From JAUWOY01 sp034431315 (GTDB taxonomy: Bacteria > Chloroflexota > Anaerolineae > VGOG01), in contig DAOUDK010000088.1 in assembly GCA_034431315.1 (NCBI GenBank), positions 1-36,953 on the forward strand: a stretch of DNA of 36,953 bases, written 5' to 3'. Below, piece by piece: positions 8,371 through 15,363 of the stretch; positions within the stretch are counted from its first letter, which is position 1; every line of letters starts with the position of its first letter. The position numbers were made by a program, and so were the translations under genes. The notes below the pieces were generated by a model. It was not told the origin of the DNA, made no database searches, and saw only the letters and a list, made by a program, of their open reading frames with translations.

Positions 8371-8410
8371 CCAGTCGGTGCGGGGGATGGTGGGTGATGG
8401 AAGTTGCCAT

Positions 8411-8430
8411 GTCCTGAGCTTGTCGAAGGG
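8411..8430. repeat. Short dispersed repeat of the TTCGACAAGCTCAGG type
   Basis: The plus strand reads GTCCTGAGCTTGTCGAAGGG. From memory, this short motif recurs as a dispersed intergenic repeat in several bacterial genomes. Only one copy is in this window, so its status here rests on recognition and not on repetition. It lies between copy B and the following gene's stop codon. Confidence 0.35.
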
Positions 8431-8432
8431 CC

Positions 8433-8726
8433 CTACACTGCCAACGGGACTTCTCTGAGCTTGATGACCAGTTTAGTGCCGCGTAGGAAGATCTCGTTGT
8501 CTTTCACGGTGATGGCGGCTCTCGGCTGATCAAAGACGATGGTATCGCCCCGGACAATACCGGTGAGCTCAATAGTCTCTTGAGCAGATTCTGCCTCCAG
8601 GTCTGCCAGGACCTCGCCAAAGGCGGCGAATGAGACGGCATCCGGCCCGCCATGCTCGATGTAACTCTCGATCAACTCATCAAAGTCTTTAATGGTTAGC
8701 TCGCCCAATACCTTGCGATCACTCAT
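8433..8726 (-). CDS. Small hypothetical protein paired with the PD-(D/E)XK-like protein
   Basis: A 97-residue acidic protein. The N-terminal half (MSDRKVLGELTIKDFDELIE) is helical; the C-terminal half (ELTGIVRGDTIVFDQP, LRGTKLVIKLREV) has the beta pattern of small SpoVT/AbrB- or DUF104-like antitoxin domains. I chose the ATG at 8726 because GGAGGAGAACA lies just upstream; an upstream ATG at 8777 has no such site. The start overlaps the stop of the upstream gene by four bases (ATGA), so the two are translationally coupled. I do not recognise a specific family. A regulator or antidote for the upstream protein is a possible role (inferred). Confidence 0.65.
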   Translation of the reverse strand: MSDRKVLGELTIKDFDELIESYIEHGGPDAVSFAAFGEVLADLEAESAQETIELTGIVRGDTIVFDQPRAAITVKDNEIFLRGTKLVIKLREVPLAV

Positions 8727-9565
8727 TGTTCTCCTCCGCTCGCTCGCGCTTGAAATTGCAGCATCTTGGCTTTCCACACTCCATACTCGGCCAGAACCCA
8801 GTCCTGATCTCGAAAGGTGAAGCTGATGACTTGGGGAAACAGGACTGGGGCTTGTGGGACGGCTCCCGGGATCGTGTTGCCGTTGATGTGCTTCCAGACT
8901 TGCTCCTTCATGAAGACAACCCGCTGGTATCGGCGACGGCGGCTGTCGTATAGTCGGCTGATATACAGGTCGACCGTGGGCTGAAGGGCAACCAGGTCTT
9001 CAAGAAAGTAGATCGAGGATTTCACATCTCCTCTGAACTCCCCCAGGTAGAAATCGTTGGGTGCATATCGTTCCTCCTCCAACCGAGGGTCATGAGGGAT
9101 GAACTGGATCCCGGACGCTTCCAGATCTCTAAAGACGATGAGTTCGAACACGTAGCCTTTACAGAAGGATGTCCACCAATACAGGCTAAAGGTGAGGAGG
9201 CATTCTGCTCCCTCGATCCGAGCCGCATCCAACCCGTTGATTTTTAACCATTGGACGATGCCGCGCGCCGTCGCCGCCCGCAGACTTTCTCCTTCTGCGT
9301 GGATGTTTCCCATCCGATATAACTGGTTGAGGAAGGGACCGGCATGGACTCGGTCAACGAACTCGATGTAGAACTGTGAAAACTTGTACTCCTGACCGCG
9401 AAACCGGACTGTGCTCTCGCTCAGTAAATCAATGGCTTCGAACAGAGTCCGCCATTGCTTGCCGGTTAGGGGCCTCGCCTCTGAGAGATAGTGTCCTAGG
9501 GCAGTGATGTGTCTGGTGGTGAGGTGCGGGTTCAGTCGAATTGATGGTTCAGTCATGACGGTCAT
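8723..9565 (-). CDS. Hypothetical protein with a PD-(D/E)XK-like nuclease signature
   Basis: A 280-residue protein with no family that I can name. The centre holds a possible PD-(D/E)XK pattern: a glutamate in YVFELIVFRDLEASG, then RYAPNDFYLGEFRGDVKSS, where ND could be the PD position and DVK the (D/E)XK position, followed by a hydrophobic strand. Restriction-type nucleases show this order, but the match is by eye only. I chose the ATG at 9565 because GGAGAGCTA is just upstream; the longer frame to 9673 reads through a porB-tail copy and a MazF-like start. It overlaps the small downstream gene by four bases, a layout typical of toxin-antitoxin or restriction-control pairs. Confidence 0.7.
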   Translation of the reverse strand: MTVMTEPSIRLNPHLTTRHITALGHYLSEARPLTGKQWRTLFEAIDLLSESTVRFRGQEYKFSQFYIEFVDRVHAGPFLNQLYRMGNIHAEGESLRAATARGIVQWLKINGLDAARIEGAECLLTFSLYWWTSFCKGYVFELIVFRDLEASGIQFIPHDPRLEEERYAPNDFYLGEFRGDVKSSIYFLEDLVALQPTVDLYISRLYDSRRRRYQRVVFMKEQVWKHINGNTIPGAVPQAPVLFPQVISFTFRDQDWVLAEYGVWKAKMLQFQARASGGEQ

Positions 9566-9576
9566 TAGCTCTCCGT

Positions 9577-9622
9577 CTCGGTGAGGTGGCCGAAACGGCC
9601 CTGAAGCTTGAGGTACTCCCGC
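9577..9622 (-). repeat. porB 3'-end copy C (about 46 bases)
   Basis: This matches the porB segment coding for REYLKLQGRFSHLTE, in the same orientation. At the positions where copy B differs from porB (the CTGAAGCTTGAGGTACTCCCGC stretch on the plus strand, shown here only in part) it agrees with copy B, so C and B share a source other than the intact gene. It joins directly to a toxin start at 9623-9643. Confidence 0.8.
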
Positions 9623-9643
9623 GTCACCGCGCTGGAACGCCAT
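9623..9643 (-). pseudogene. Stub of a second PemK/MazF-type toxin gene
   Basis: ATG at 9643, preceded by GGAGGGAGCTTT, encodes MAFQRGD, the common opening of PemK/MazF toxins. The homology stops after seven codons where porB-tail copy C begins. The start overlaps the 3' end of the antitoxin gene, as expected for such a pair. The short length makes the identity tentative, but the position supports it. Confidence 0.5.
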
Positions 9644-9872
9644 AAAGCTCCCTCCAGTTGTCGTACATGACATCCTCGGCGTTGTCCCAATCTCTCTGGA
9701 ATGTATCCAGGCTCATCGCTGACCAGTTGGCCTCATCACCTGGTTCGCCGGCCAGGATACTTTCCAGCAGCAGATTGGCTAGTGCCAGCCGTTCCACGGT
9801 CGTCAACTGCCTGGCTTCTTTGAACATTTTGGCTGCCTGTGGCGAGACAGTTTGCATGGTCATCATTGTCAT
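9624..9872 (-). CDS. Antitoxin-like protein, apparently orphaned
   Basis: An 82-residue protein with an N-terminal helix pair (FKEARQLTTVERLALANLLL) and an acidic tail ending AEDVMYDNWRELYGVPAR. This tail resembles antitoxins that precede PemK/MazF genes in Chloroflexota and cyanobacteria (from memory). Its ATG has several in-frame alternatives (M1, M4, M5). Its expected toxin begins at 9643 but is cut off after seven codons by porB-tail copy C, leaving the antitoxin without a partner in this window. Confidence 0.65.
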   Translation of the reverse strand: MTMMTMQTVSPQAAKMFKEARQLTTVERLALANLLLESILAGEPGDEANWSAMSLDTFQRDWDNAEDVMYDNWRELYGVPAR

Positions 9873-9965
9873 AGTTCATTTCTAACCGAGCTGTCATCAC
9901 TACCAACGAGTTACCTGGTATATTCACGCAGCCAGTTTGCGCCCCACGTTACGCCCCATCGTCCT

Positions 9966-11387
9966 TTAATCGTCCGGTGAATCGTCCGCTGCCGGACGAT
10001 TCCACACGTAACGAGTGCCACGCCCCTTGCCTTGCCGCACAACGATTCCCTTGGAAACCATATTTTGCAGCTCTTGATGGGCTGTACTCTTTTGCACCCC
10101 GGTCAGAGTGCAGTATTCACTTCGTGTGATCTGCCCATAAGCTTTGAGGTACGCCAACGCCCTGGCCTGGCGCTCGTTCAATCCCCAGCAAGCGGCTTCG
10201 TCGGTGGGAGGGACGATGATGTCCCCCTCGGCGGCTGCGCCGTAGAGGGTGATGATAAACTGGTGATGCTCTTCGGCAAAAATCGGTGGGCGTAGGCCGC
10301 TATTGGCCATCGCTGCCCGAATGCGACGGATGCCTGTGCCCAGGTCTTCGATGTATCCCAGGTCGCGCAGCACGCGCACGATGAGTCTATTGCGGGTCTC
10401 GCGCACGCGGCCCAGCGATTCCAACGTCACCGGGAACACCAGCCGGCCTGGGCTGATGATCTCCAACCGGTCATCAAACAGGAACAGGCGAATCGAACTG
10501 CCAGTTAGCGCGTAATCGCGATGGGCGATGGCGTTGGCAATCGCCTCGCGCACGGCCGGCAGTGGATACTCCTCCACGTCAATGCGCCGGATGCCTTCCA
10601 TGTGCGGGACGATACGCCGGTTGCGCCGCACGAACTCGGTGGCCTGGTCAATGATCTCCGGCAACGTGCCCCGGCAATCCTGTTTGTCGGTGATCGGACC
10701 AACCACGTCGCGCCCCTGAAAGCGGGCGGCTCGCAGCTCGCTGTGCATCAGTTCGCGCTGCGGGTCTTTGCCGAACAGGAGCAAGCCACCGATGCTCGGA
10801 ATGCGACGCTCCTCGTAGCGCACAACCGCCTTGAGGCGGGCCAGTAATTCGAGGACGTCCCTCTTGGTGGCCAACCGCGCCGGGTCGGTCTGTCGAGCCA
10901 GGTAATCGCGTGCCTTATCCAGGTCGAGGTCGTCCAGCGTCGCGTTCAAGACGGGCAACTGGTCGAAGCTCAACAGCCCGCTCTCCTGAAGCATAGACAA
11001 AAGCTCAACCTGCGTAGCGACGCGCGTCGAGGCGCCAATGCGGATATAAATGCGCTCGTTGGCCTGGTACGGCTTTTGCCGCCCGCGCTCCACCTGGATC
11101 ACAGCCACCGTTTTGCCGTTCAGTTCGACAGTCTCGGTCCTGGGCTGTAAATGGGGCACACAGTTGTTGCGGGCAACGTTGAGGACAAGTTGCGCTTCCC
11201 GGTCACCAAAGGCCACCCCTCGGACGTCGCCCCGGTCGGTCACACCGACGAGCAGCCAGCCGCCGTCGGTATTGGCCAGGGCAACCATATCTTTGGCCAA
11301 CTCGGCCGGCACGGGCAGACGCTCTTTGAGCTCGATTGTGTTCCCTTCGCCCTGGGCGATGAGTTGGTGGACGTCATCTGCATTCAT
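9966..11387 (-). CDS. Schlafen/AlbA_2 domain protein with ATPase-like and winged-helix domains
   Basis: A 473-residue protein of the COG2865 type (putative transcriptional regulator, often annotated RecG-like). Residues of about 10-130 are the AlbA_2/Schlafen domain (GNTIELKERLPVPAELAKDM, LANTDGGWLLVGVTDRGDV). The middle has the GHKL-like HATPase_c_4 pattern (AVREAIANAIAHRDY, LFDDRLEIISPGRL, DLGTGIRRI). The end is a winged helix (LNERQARALAYLKAYG to STAHQELQNMVSKG). Such proteins occur in stress, phage-defence and regulatory contexts; the exact role is unknown. The ATG directly follows the porB stop with no gap, and its AGGGGGTG site lies inside the last porB codons, so translation is probably coupled to porB. 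Confidence 0.88.
   Translation of the reverse strand: MNADDVHQLIAQGEGNTIELKERLPVPAELAKDMVALANTDGGWLLVGVTDRGDVRGVAFGDREAQLVLNVARNNCVPHLQPRTETVELNGKTVAVIQVERGRQKPYQANERIYIRIGASTRVATQVELLSMLQESGLLSFDQLPVLNATLDDLDLDKARDYLARQTDPARLATKRDVLELLARLKAVVRYEERRIPSIGGLLLFGKDPQRELMHSELRAARFQGRDVVGPITDKQDCRGTLPEIIDQATEFVRRNRRIVPHMEGIRRIDVEEYPLPAVREAIANAIAHRDYALTGSSIRLFLFDDRLEIISPGRLVFPVTLESLGRVRETRNRLIVRVLRDLGYIEDLGTGIRRIRAAMANSGLRPPIFAEEHHQFIITLYGAAAEGDIIVPPTDEAACWGLNERQARALAYLKAYGQITRSEYCTLTGVQKSTAHQELQNMVSKGIVVRQGKGRGTRYVWNRPAADDSPDD
9979..10002. repeat. Perfect 10-bp inverted repeat in the 3' end of the AlbA_2 gene
   Basis: GAATCGTCCG, a four-base loop CTGC, then CGGACGATTC. A third half-copy (ATCGTCCGG) lies just to its left. 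It falls within the last codons. No U-tract follows on the minus strand, so a terminator role is not supported. Confidence 0.45.
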
Positions 11388-12302
11388 TCAGACACCCCCT
11401 GGTTGCTTTGCCAACTGTTCAAGCCTCACTCCCGTCCTGCCCACCAACCTCTCCCACTCCCGATCCACGTTCTCCTGGATGAACTCGATGTCCTCCTCGG
11501 TGAGGTGGCTGAAGCGGCCCTGCAGCTTGAGATACTCCCGTACCGGTGCCTCCCGCTTGGGCCAGACGTTGATGGTGTACTTCTCCCCGTTCTCCACTTC
11601 GTAGAGGGGGAAGACCTTGCTCTGCACGGCCAAGCGCGAGATGCGGATGGAGTAGGCGGGCTCCATTTTCCAGCCAGGCGGACAGGGGGAGAGGATGTGG
11701 ATGAACTTGGCCCCTCGGATCTCTTTGGCCTTCTGGAACTTGCGCACCAGGTCCTCTGGGTAGGCGACAGTGGCCGTGGCAGCGTAGGGGATGCGGTGGG
11801 CGGCCATGATGGCCACGATGTCCTTCTTGGGCCTATCCTTGGGATGCCGCACGGGCGTGGTGGTGGTCCAGGCTCCCCAGGGCGTGGCGGAGGAGCGCTG
11901 GATGCCGGTGTTCATATATGCCTCGTTGTCGTAGCAGGCGTAGATGAAGTCGTCGTTTCGCTCCACAGCAGCCGAGAGGGCCTGGAGGCCGATGTCGAAG
12001 GTGCCGCCGTCGCCAGCCCAGGTCAGTACCGTGGTCTCCGTATCCCCCTGTATCTCCAAGCCAGCCTTGACCCCCGCGGCCATGGAGCCCCCCGTCTCGA
12101 AGGCGGTGTGGAGAAGCGGAACCTTCACCGAAGAGTAGGGGAACGCCCCGGCAATAATGGACCAGCAGCAGGCGGGGATGACGAGGATCGTCTCCTCACC
12201 CAGGGCTTTCAATGCCAGGCGCATGGAGAGCGACCCTCCGCAGCCTGGGCAGGCCAGATGGCCGGAAAGCAGTAGTTCTCTGTCGGGTATAGCGTAACTC
12301 AT
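11388..12302 (-). CDS. porB: Pyruvate:ferredoxin oxidoreductase, beta subunit
   Basis: The 304-residue TPP-binding beta subunit of 2-oxoacid:ferredoxin oxidoreductase, which converts pyruvate and CoA to acetyl-CoA, CO2 and reduced ferredoxin. CPGCGG (C18, C21) with C46 and C207 (LSPCPPG) are the likely [4Fe-4S] ligands. GDGGTFDIG (about 97-105) and YDNEAYMNTG form the TPP/Mg site. I chose the ATG at 12302, which overlaps the porA stop (ATGA) and has GGAGTGAAGAA upstream. The final residues after GRTGV look unlike a normal PorB end and may come from a rearrangement with the adjacent AlbA_2 gene (inferred). The 3' end is the source type of the three tail copies to the left. Confidence 0.95.
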   Translation of the reverse strand: MSYAIPDRELLLSGHLACPGCGGSLSMRLALKALGEETILVIPACCWSIIAGAFPYSSVKVPLLHTAFETGGSMAAGVKAGLEIQGDTETTVLTWAGDGGTFDIGLQALSAAVERNDDFIYACYDNEAYMNTGIQRSSATPWGAWTTTTPVRHPKDRPKKDIVAIMAAHRIPYAATATVAYPEDLVRKFQKAKEIRGAKFIHILSPCPPGWKMEPAYSIRISRLAVQSKVFPLYEVENGEKYTINVWPKREAPVREYLKLQGRFSHLTEEDIEFIQENVDREWERLVGRTGVRLEQLAKQPGGV

Positions 12303-13453
12303 TTCTTCACTCCTCTCCAAATTATCTCCGCCTCAGGCGCGTCGTGCTCGAAGGTGTACTCGGCGATGCCTCGGATTGACGCCGGGGTGACGTCCCTGCC
12401 GCCCAGGCCGATGATGAAGCCGAAGATGGGCGGCCGATGCGCCCCGTTGTAGAGGGCCGATTTTATCTCCTCGGCGAAGATGCCGCCGTGGCCAAAGGAG
12501 ATGTTGCGATCTATGACCGCCACTTTGCGAGCACCTGCCAGAGCGTCTCGAACATCTTCGACGGGAAAGGGACGAAACATGCGCACTTTGAGCAGCCCGA
12601 TTTTGTGGCCTTCCTCTCGCAGCTCGTCCACCACCACCCTGGCCGTGCTGGTGATGGTAGCAGAAGTCACCAGCACCACCTCGGCATCTTCCAGGCGATA
12701 TCTCTCCACCAGGCCGTAGCTGCGCCCAAAGACCTCCCTGAACTCCTCATCAGCCTGGCGAGCCACCTCCACCGCCTCCTCCATGGCCCTCTGCATCTTG
12801 TAGCGCAGCTCCATGTAATGGGCAGGGCTTACCAGACCATTGAAGGCGTGAGGATCGCGGGTATCGAGCTTGTATCGAGCCTGATAGGGAGGCAAGTAGC
12901 TATCCACCAACTCCTGGTCTGGTATGTCCACCGGCTCCTGGGTGTGGGAGAGGACGAAGGCGTCCAGCACCAGCATGGTGGGCAGGAGCACCCGCTCGGC
13001 GATTTTGAAGGCCTGGATGACGGTATCTAGCACCTCCTGATTGCTCTCGCAGTAGAACTGCAGCCACCCTGTGTCCCGCTGAGCCAGGCTATCGGTCTGC
13101 TCCGTCCAGATTGACCAACCGGGGCCCATGGCTCGGTTCACGTTGGCCATGACGATGGGTAATCTAGCTCCCGCTGCCCAGTGCAAGAGCTCGTGCATCA
13201 AGGCCAATCCCTGAGACGACGTAGCGGTGAAAGCCCGCGCCCCGGCCGATGCGGCACCGATAGAGGCAGCCATAGCCGAGTGTTCACTCTCCACTTTGAT
13301 GAACTTGGCGTCCAAAAGCCCATCGGCGCAAAACTCCGACAGCATCTCTACGATCTGGGTCTGCGGGGTGATGGGATAGGCAGCGATAACCTGGGATCTG
13401 GCCAGCTTCGCTCCGTAGGAGACGGCGTGGTTGCCCATGATCACTTTTTCCAT
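12299..13453 (-). CDS. porA: Pyruvate:ferredoxin oxidoreductase, alpha subunit
   Basis: The 384-residue alpha subunit of the Por complex. YPITPQTQ (26-33), ESEHSAMAASIGAASAGAR and TATSSQGLALMHE form the conserved domain I; GPGWSIWTEQTDSL is also typical. The C-terminal half carries domain II (LLKVRMFRPFP, VAVIDRNISFGHGG). I chose the ATG at 13453, with GGAGGAGTTGA just upstream; the frame is open to 13513 but that part overlaps the fusion gene. It overlaps the upstream gene by 13 bases and porB by four, so this is one operon. A related 2-oxoacid cannot be excluded, but the sequence looks pyruvate-type. Confidence 0.95.
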   Translation of the reverse strand: MEKVIMGNHAVSYGAKLARSQVIAAYPITPQTQIVEMLSEFCADGLLDAKFIKVESEHSAMAASIGAASAGARAFTATSSQGLALMHELLHWAAGARLPIVMANVNRAMGPGWSIWTEQTDSLAQRDTGWLQFYCESNQEVLDTVIQAFKIAERVLLPTMLVLDAFVLSHTQEPVDIPDQELVDSYLPPYQARYKLDTRDPHAFNGLVSPAHYMELRYKMQRAMEEAVEVARQADEEFREVFGRSYGLVERYRLEDAEVVLVTSATITSTARVVVDELREEGHKIGLLKVRMFRPFPVEDVRDALAGARKVAVIDRNISFGHGGIFAEEIKSALYNGAHRPPIFGFIIGLGGRDVTPASIRGIAEYTFEHDAPEAEIIWRGVKK

Positions 13454-15231
13454 TTCAACTCCTCCTCGATGGATATGGCGTAGCGGGGGCACTCCTCGGC
13501 GCAGATGCCACATCCCTTGCAGTAGTCGTAGTTGATCTCGTAGCCCCCCCCTTCATCCCCCCCAAAAGTTGGGGGGGAAAGAGGGGGGGTGCGAACGATG
13601 GCCACGTCGGGGCAAAAGATGAAGCAAGTATCGCACAGGTTGCAGGTACCGCAACTGAAGCACCGCTCGGCCTCGGCTTGAGCTTCCTCCTCGCCGAAGC
13701 CCAGGTTTACCTCTTCGAAACCGCGCACCCTCTCTTCGAGGGGCATCTGGGACTGTTCAGTCCGCTCTAGCTCCTCGAAATAGGCCAGGTTCAGATCCTC
13801 GAAGCGGACGACAGTGGGATCCATGTCTTCAGGGACAGCATGAACAGCTTCATCTAGTGGCGGGAAGCCCGCCAGCTCCTCGCCCCTGAGGTACCTGTCA
13901 ATGGCCAGGGCAGCGCGTTTGCCAGAGCCGACGGCGTGGGCCACGGTGCCGAAGGGAGTAGCCACGTCGCCGCCTGCGAAGATTGCGGGTACCGTCGTCG
14001 CTCCAGCTTCATTGATGACAATACGCCCTTGTTCAACCTCTACTGGAAGTTGGAGGTTGGAAGTTGGAAGTTGGAAGAACGAGAGGTCTGCCTCCTGGGC
14101 GATGGCGGGGATGACGGTGTCTGCTTCGACGGCGAACTCAGAGCCCGTGATGGGCAGGGGACGGCGGCGCCCGCTCTCGTCGGGCGCCCCTAATTCCATC
14201 TTCACGCACTTCAGGCCCGTTACCCGATCGTTGGCGGTCAGCAGTTCGACAGGAGCCGTCAGATAGCGGATTCTGACGCCCTCCGCCAGGGCCTCCTCGA
14301 TCTCCCCGGCGATGGCCGGCATCTCCGCCCGCGAGCGACGGTAGAGGATCGTTACGTCTGATCCCAGGCGCAGTGCCGAGCGAGCGGCGTCTATGGCGGT
14401 GTTGCCTCCGCCGATGACCGCCACCTTGGGGCCTACTTGGGCTTTCTCACCCAGGTTTACTTTCTTGAGGAACTCCAGTCCGTGAATGACCCCCTCGGCA
14501 TCCTCGCCTGGGATGTTCAACTGGCGACTCTTCTGCAGCCCCACCGCGATGAAGACGGCGTCGTAATCGTCAAGCTCGCTCATCGGCAGGTTATCGCCCA
14601 GGCGTATCCCGGTTTTGATCTCCACCCCCAGGGCTTCGATGTCGGCGATCTCCCGATCCAACACCTGGCGGGGTAAGCGATACCCCGGGATGCCCACCCT
14701 CATCATCCCTCCCGCCACCGGCAGGGCCTCGAACACAGTGATGGGGTAGCCTAATCGAGCGAGGTGATAGGCGCAGGAGAGGCCAGCGGGCCCGGAGCCG
14801 ATGACAGCGACTTTACCGCGTGACGAGTGACGAGTAACGGGTGACTCGTTACTCATTCCTCGTTCCTCGTTACTCACTGCCCAGTCGGCCAGGAACCGCT
14901 CCAGGGTGTGAATAGCTATCGCACCCCCCAACTCCTCGCGGTTACATTCGCTCTCGCAGGGATGGGGGCAGACCCGCCCGCAGACTCCTGGGAAAGGGTT
15001 CTCCTGCTTGATCAGTTCCCATGCCTCTCTATACTTTCCCTCCCTGATCAGAGCCAGATAGCCGACGACGTCCGACCCGGCGGGGCAGTCGTGATTGCAG
15101 GGAGGGGTTTTATCCACGTACAGAGGCCGGATGTACCTCCAGCTCCCCGTCTTGTTGACCAAGGTTGTTCCAAGGGACATAGGGAGGTAAGGCATATCGG
15201 CTTCAGTTTTGAACACAATTTCTTCAGGCAT
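13441..15231 (-). CDS. GltD-like FAD/NAD(P) oxidoreductase fused to a 2x[4Fe-4S] PorD module
   Basis: A 596-residue fusion. Residues of about 45-96 are the Fer4_20 cysteine domain (CNHDC, then CGRVCPHPCESEC). About 140-470 is the glutamate-synthase-beta-like flavoprotein, with VAVIGSGPAG for FAD, PKVAVIGGGNTAIDA for NAD(P) and IFAGGD near the end. The C-terminus (about 520-585) is a PorD-type ferredoxin with two cysteine groups (CGTCNLCDTCFIFCP and CKGCGICAEECP). It probably delivers electrons between Por ferredoxin and NAD(P). Three low-complexity repeats interrupt the gene in frame, at about residues 117-137, 385-398 and 547-563. I chose the ATG at 15231 with GGAGAAGGAGAAA; the longer frame upstream is made only of heptamer repeats. 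Confidence 0.92.
   Translation of the reverse strand: MPEEIVFKTEADMPYLPMSLGTTLVNKTGSWRYIRPLYVDKTPPCNHDCPAGSDVVGYLALIREGKYREAWELIKQENPFPGVCGRVCPHPCESECNREELGGAIAIHTLERFLADWAVSNEERGMSNESPVTRHSSRGKVAVIGSGPAGLSCAYHLARLGYPITVFEALPVAGGMMRVGIPGYRLPRQVLDREIADIEALGVEIKTGIRLGDNLPMSELDDYDAVFIAVGLQKSRQLNIPGEDAEGVIHGLEFLKKVNLGEKAQVGPKVAVIGGGNTAIDAARSALRLGSDVTILYRRSRAEMPAIAGEIEEALAEGVRIRYLTAPVELLTANDRVTGLKCVKMELGAPDESGRRRPLPITGSEFAVEADTVIPAIAQEADLSFFQLPTSNLQLPVEVEQGRIVINEAGATTVPAIFAGGDVATPFGTVAHAVGSGKRAALAIDRYLRGEELAGFPPLDEAVHAVPEDMDPTVVRFEDLNLAYFEELERTEQSQMPLEERVRGFEEVNLGFGEEEAQAEAERCFSCGTCNLCDTCFIFCPDVAIVRTPPLSPPTFGGDEGGGYEINYDYCKGCGICAEECPRYAISIEEELKWKK
13543..13590. repeat. C/G-run palindromic element, copy 1, inside the flavoprotein gene
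   Basis: Runs of C and then G around CCCCCCCAA-AAG-TTGGGGGGG make a perfect 9-bp stem with extra C and G runs outside. It is read in frame as proline- and glycine-rich residues between the two ferredoxin clusters. A related copy is at 17983-18017. Similar C/G-run palindromes are known from cyanobacterial and Chloroflexota genomes (from memory). Confidence 0.7.
14044..14079. repeat. Heptamer repeat (TTGGAAG) inside the flavoprotein gene
   Basis: About five 7-base units of TTGGAAG/TTGGAGG, read in frame on the minus strand as FFQLPTSNLQLPVE. It sits between the NAD(P) domain and the final FAD motif, where family members have no such segment (from memory). Confidence 0.75.
14821..14879. repeat. 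Heptamer repeat (TGACGAG/TTACTCA) inside the flavoprotein gene
   Basis: Seven-base units: TGACGAG twice, then TAACGGG, TGACTCG, TTACTCA, TTCCTCG twice and TTACTCA. The first and second halves are roughly inverted, so it could form a hairpin. It is translated as VSNEERGMSNESPVTRHSS just before the FAD Rossmann motif. Confidence 0.75.
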
Positions 15232-15252
15232 ATTTTCTCCTTCTCCTGGATA

Positions 15253-15363
15253 TTGGATGTTGGAAGTTGGAAGTTGGAAGTTGGATATTCCAATCTCCAA
15301 CCTCCAATCTCCAACCTCCAACCTCTAACATCTAACCTCCAACCTCTAACATCTAACTTCCAA
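15253..15363. repeat. Heptamer repeat array between porG and the flavoprotein gene
   Basis: TTGGAAG-type units (15253-15287) are followed by CCAATCT/CCAACCT/CTAACAT units, the inverse orientation, so the array is an imperfect hairpin of about 110 bases. The last porG residues (LEVRC and the stop) are encoded by the repeat. It may affect coupling or mRNA processing between the two genes (inferred). Confidence 0.85.

Noticed and set aside
11151..12275. A 374-codon plus-strand frame
   Set aside because: It is antisense to porB and the AlbA_2 gene, and its long run of charged and glycine-rich residues reflects their codon bias. It has no recognisable domain.
15253..15363. A possible CRISPR array
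   Set aside because: The units are seven bases long without spacers; this is a simple heptamer repeat.
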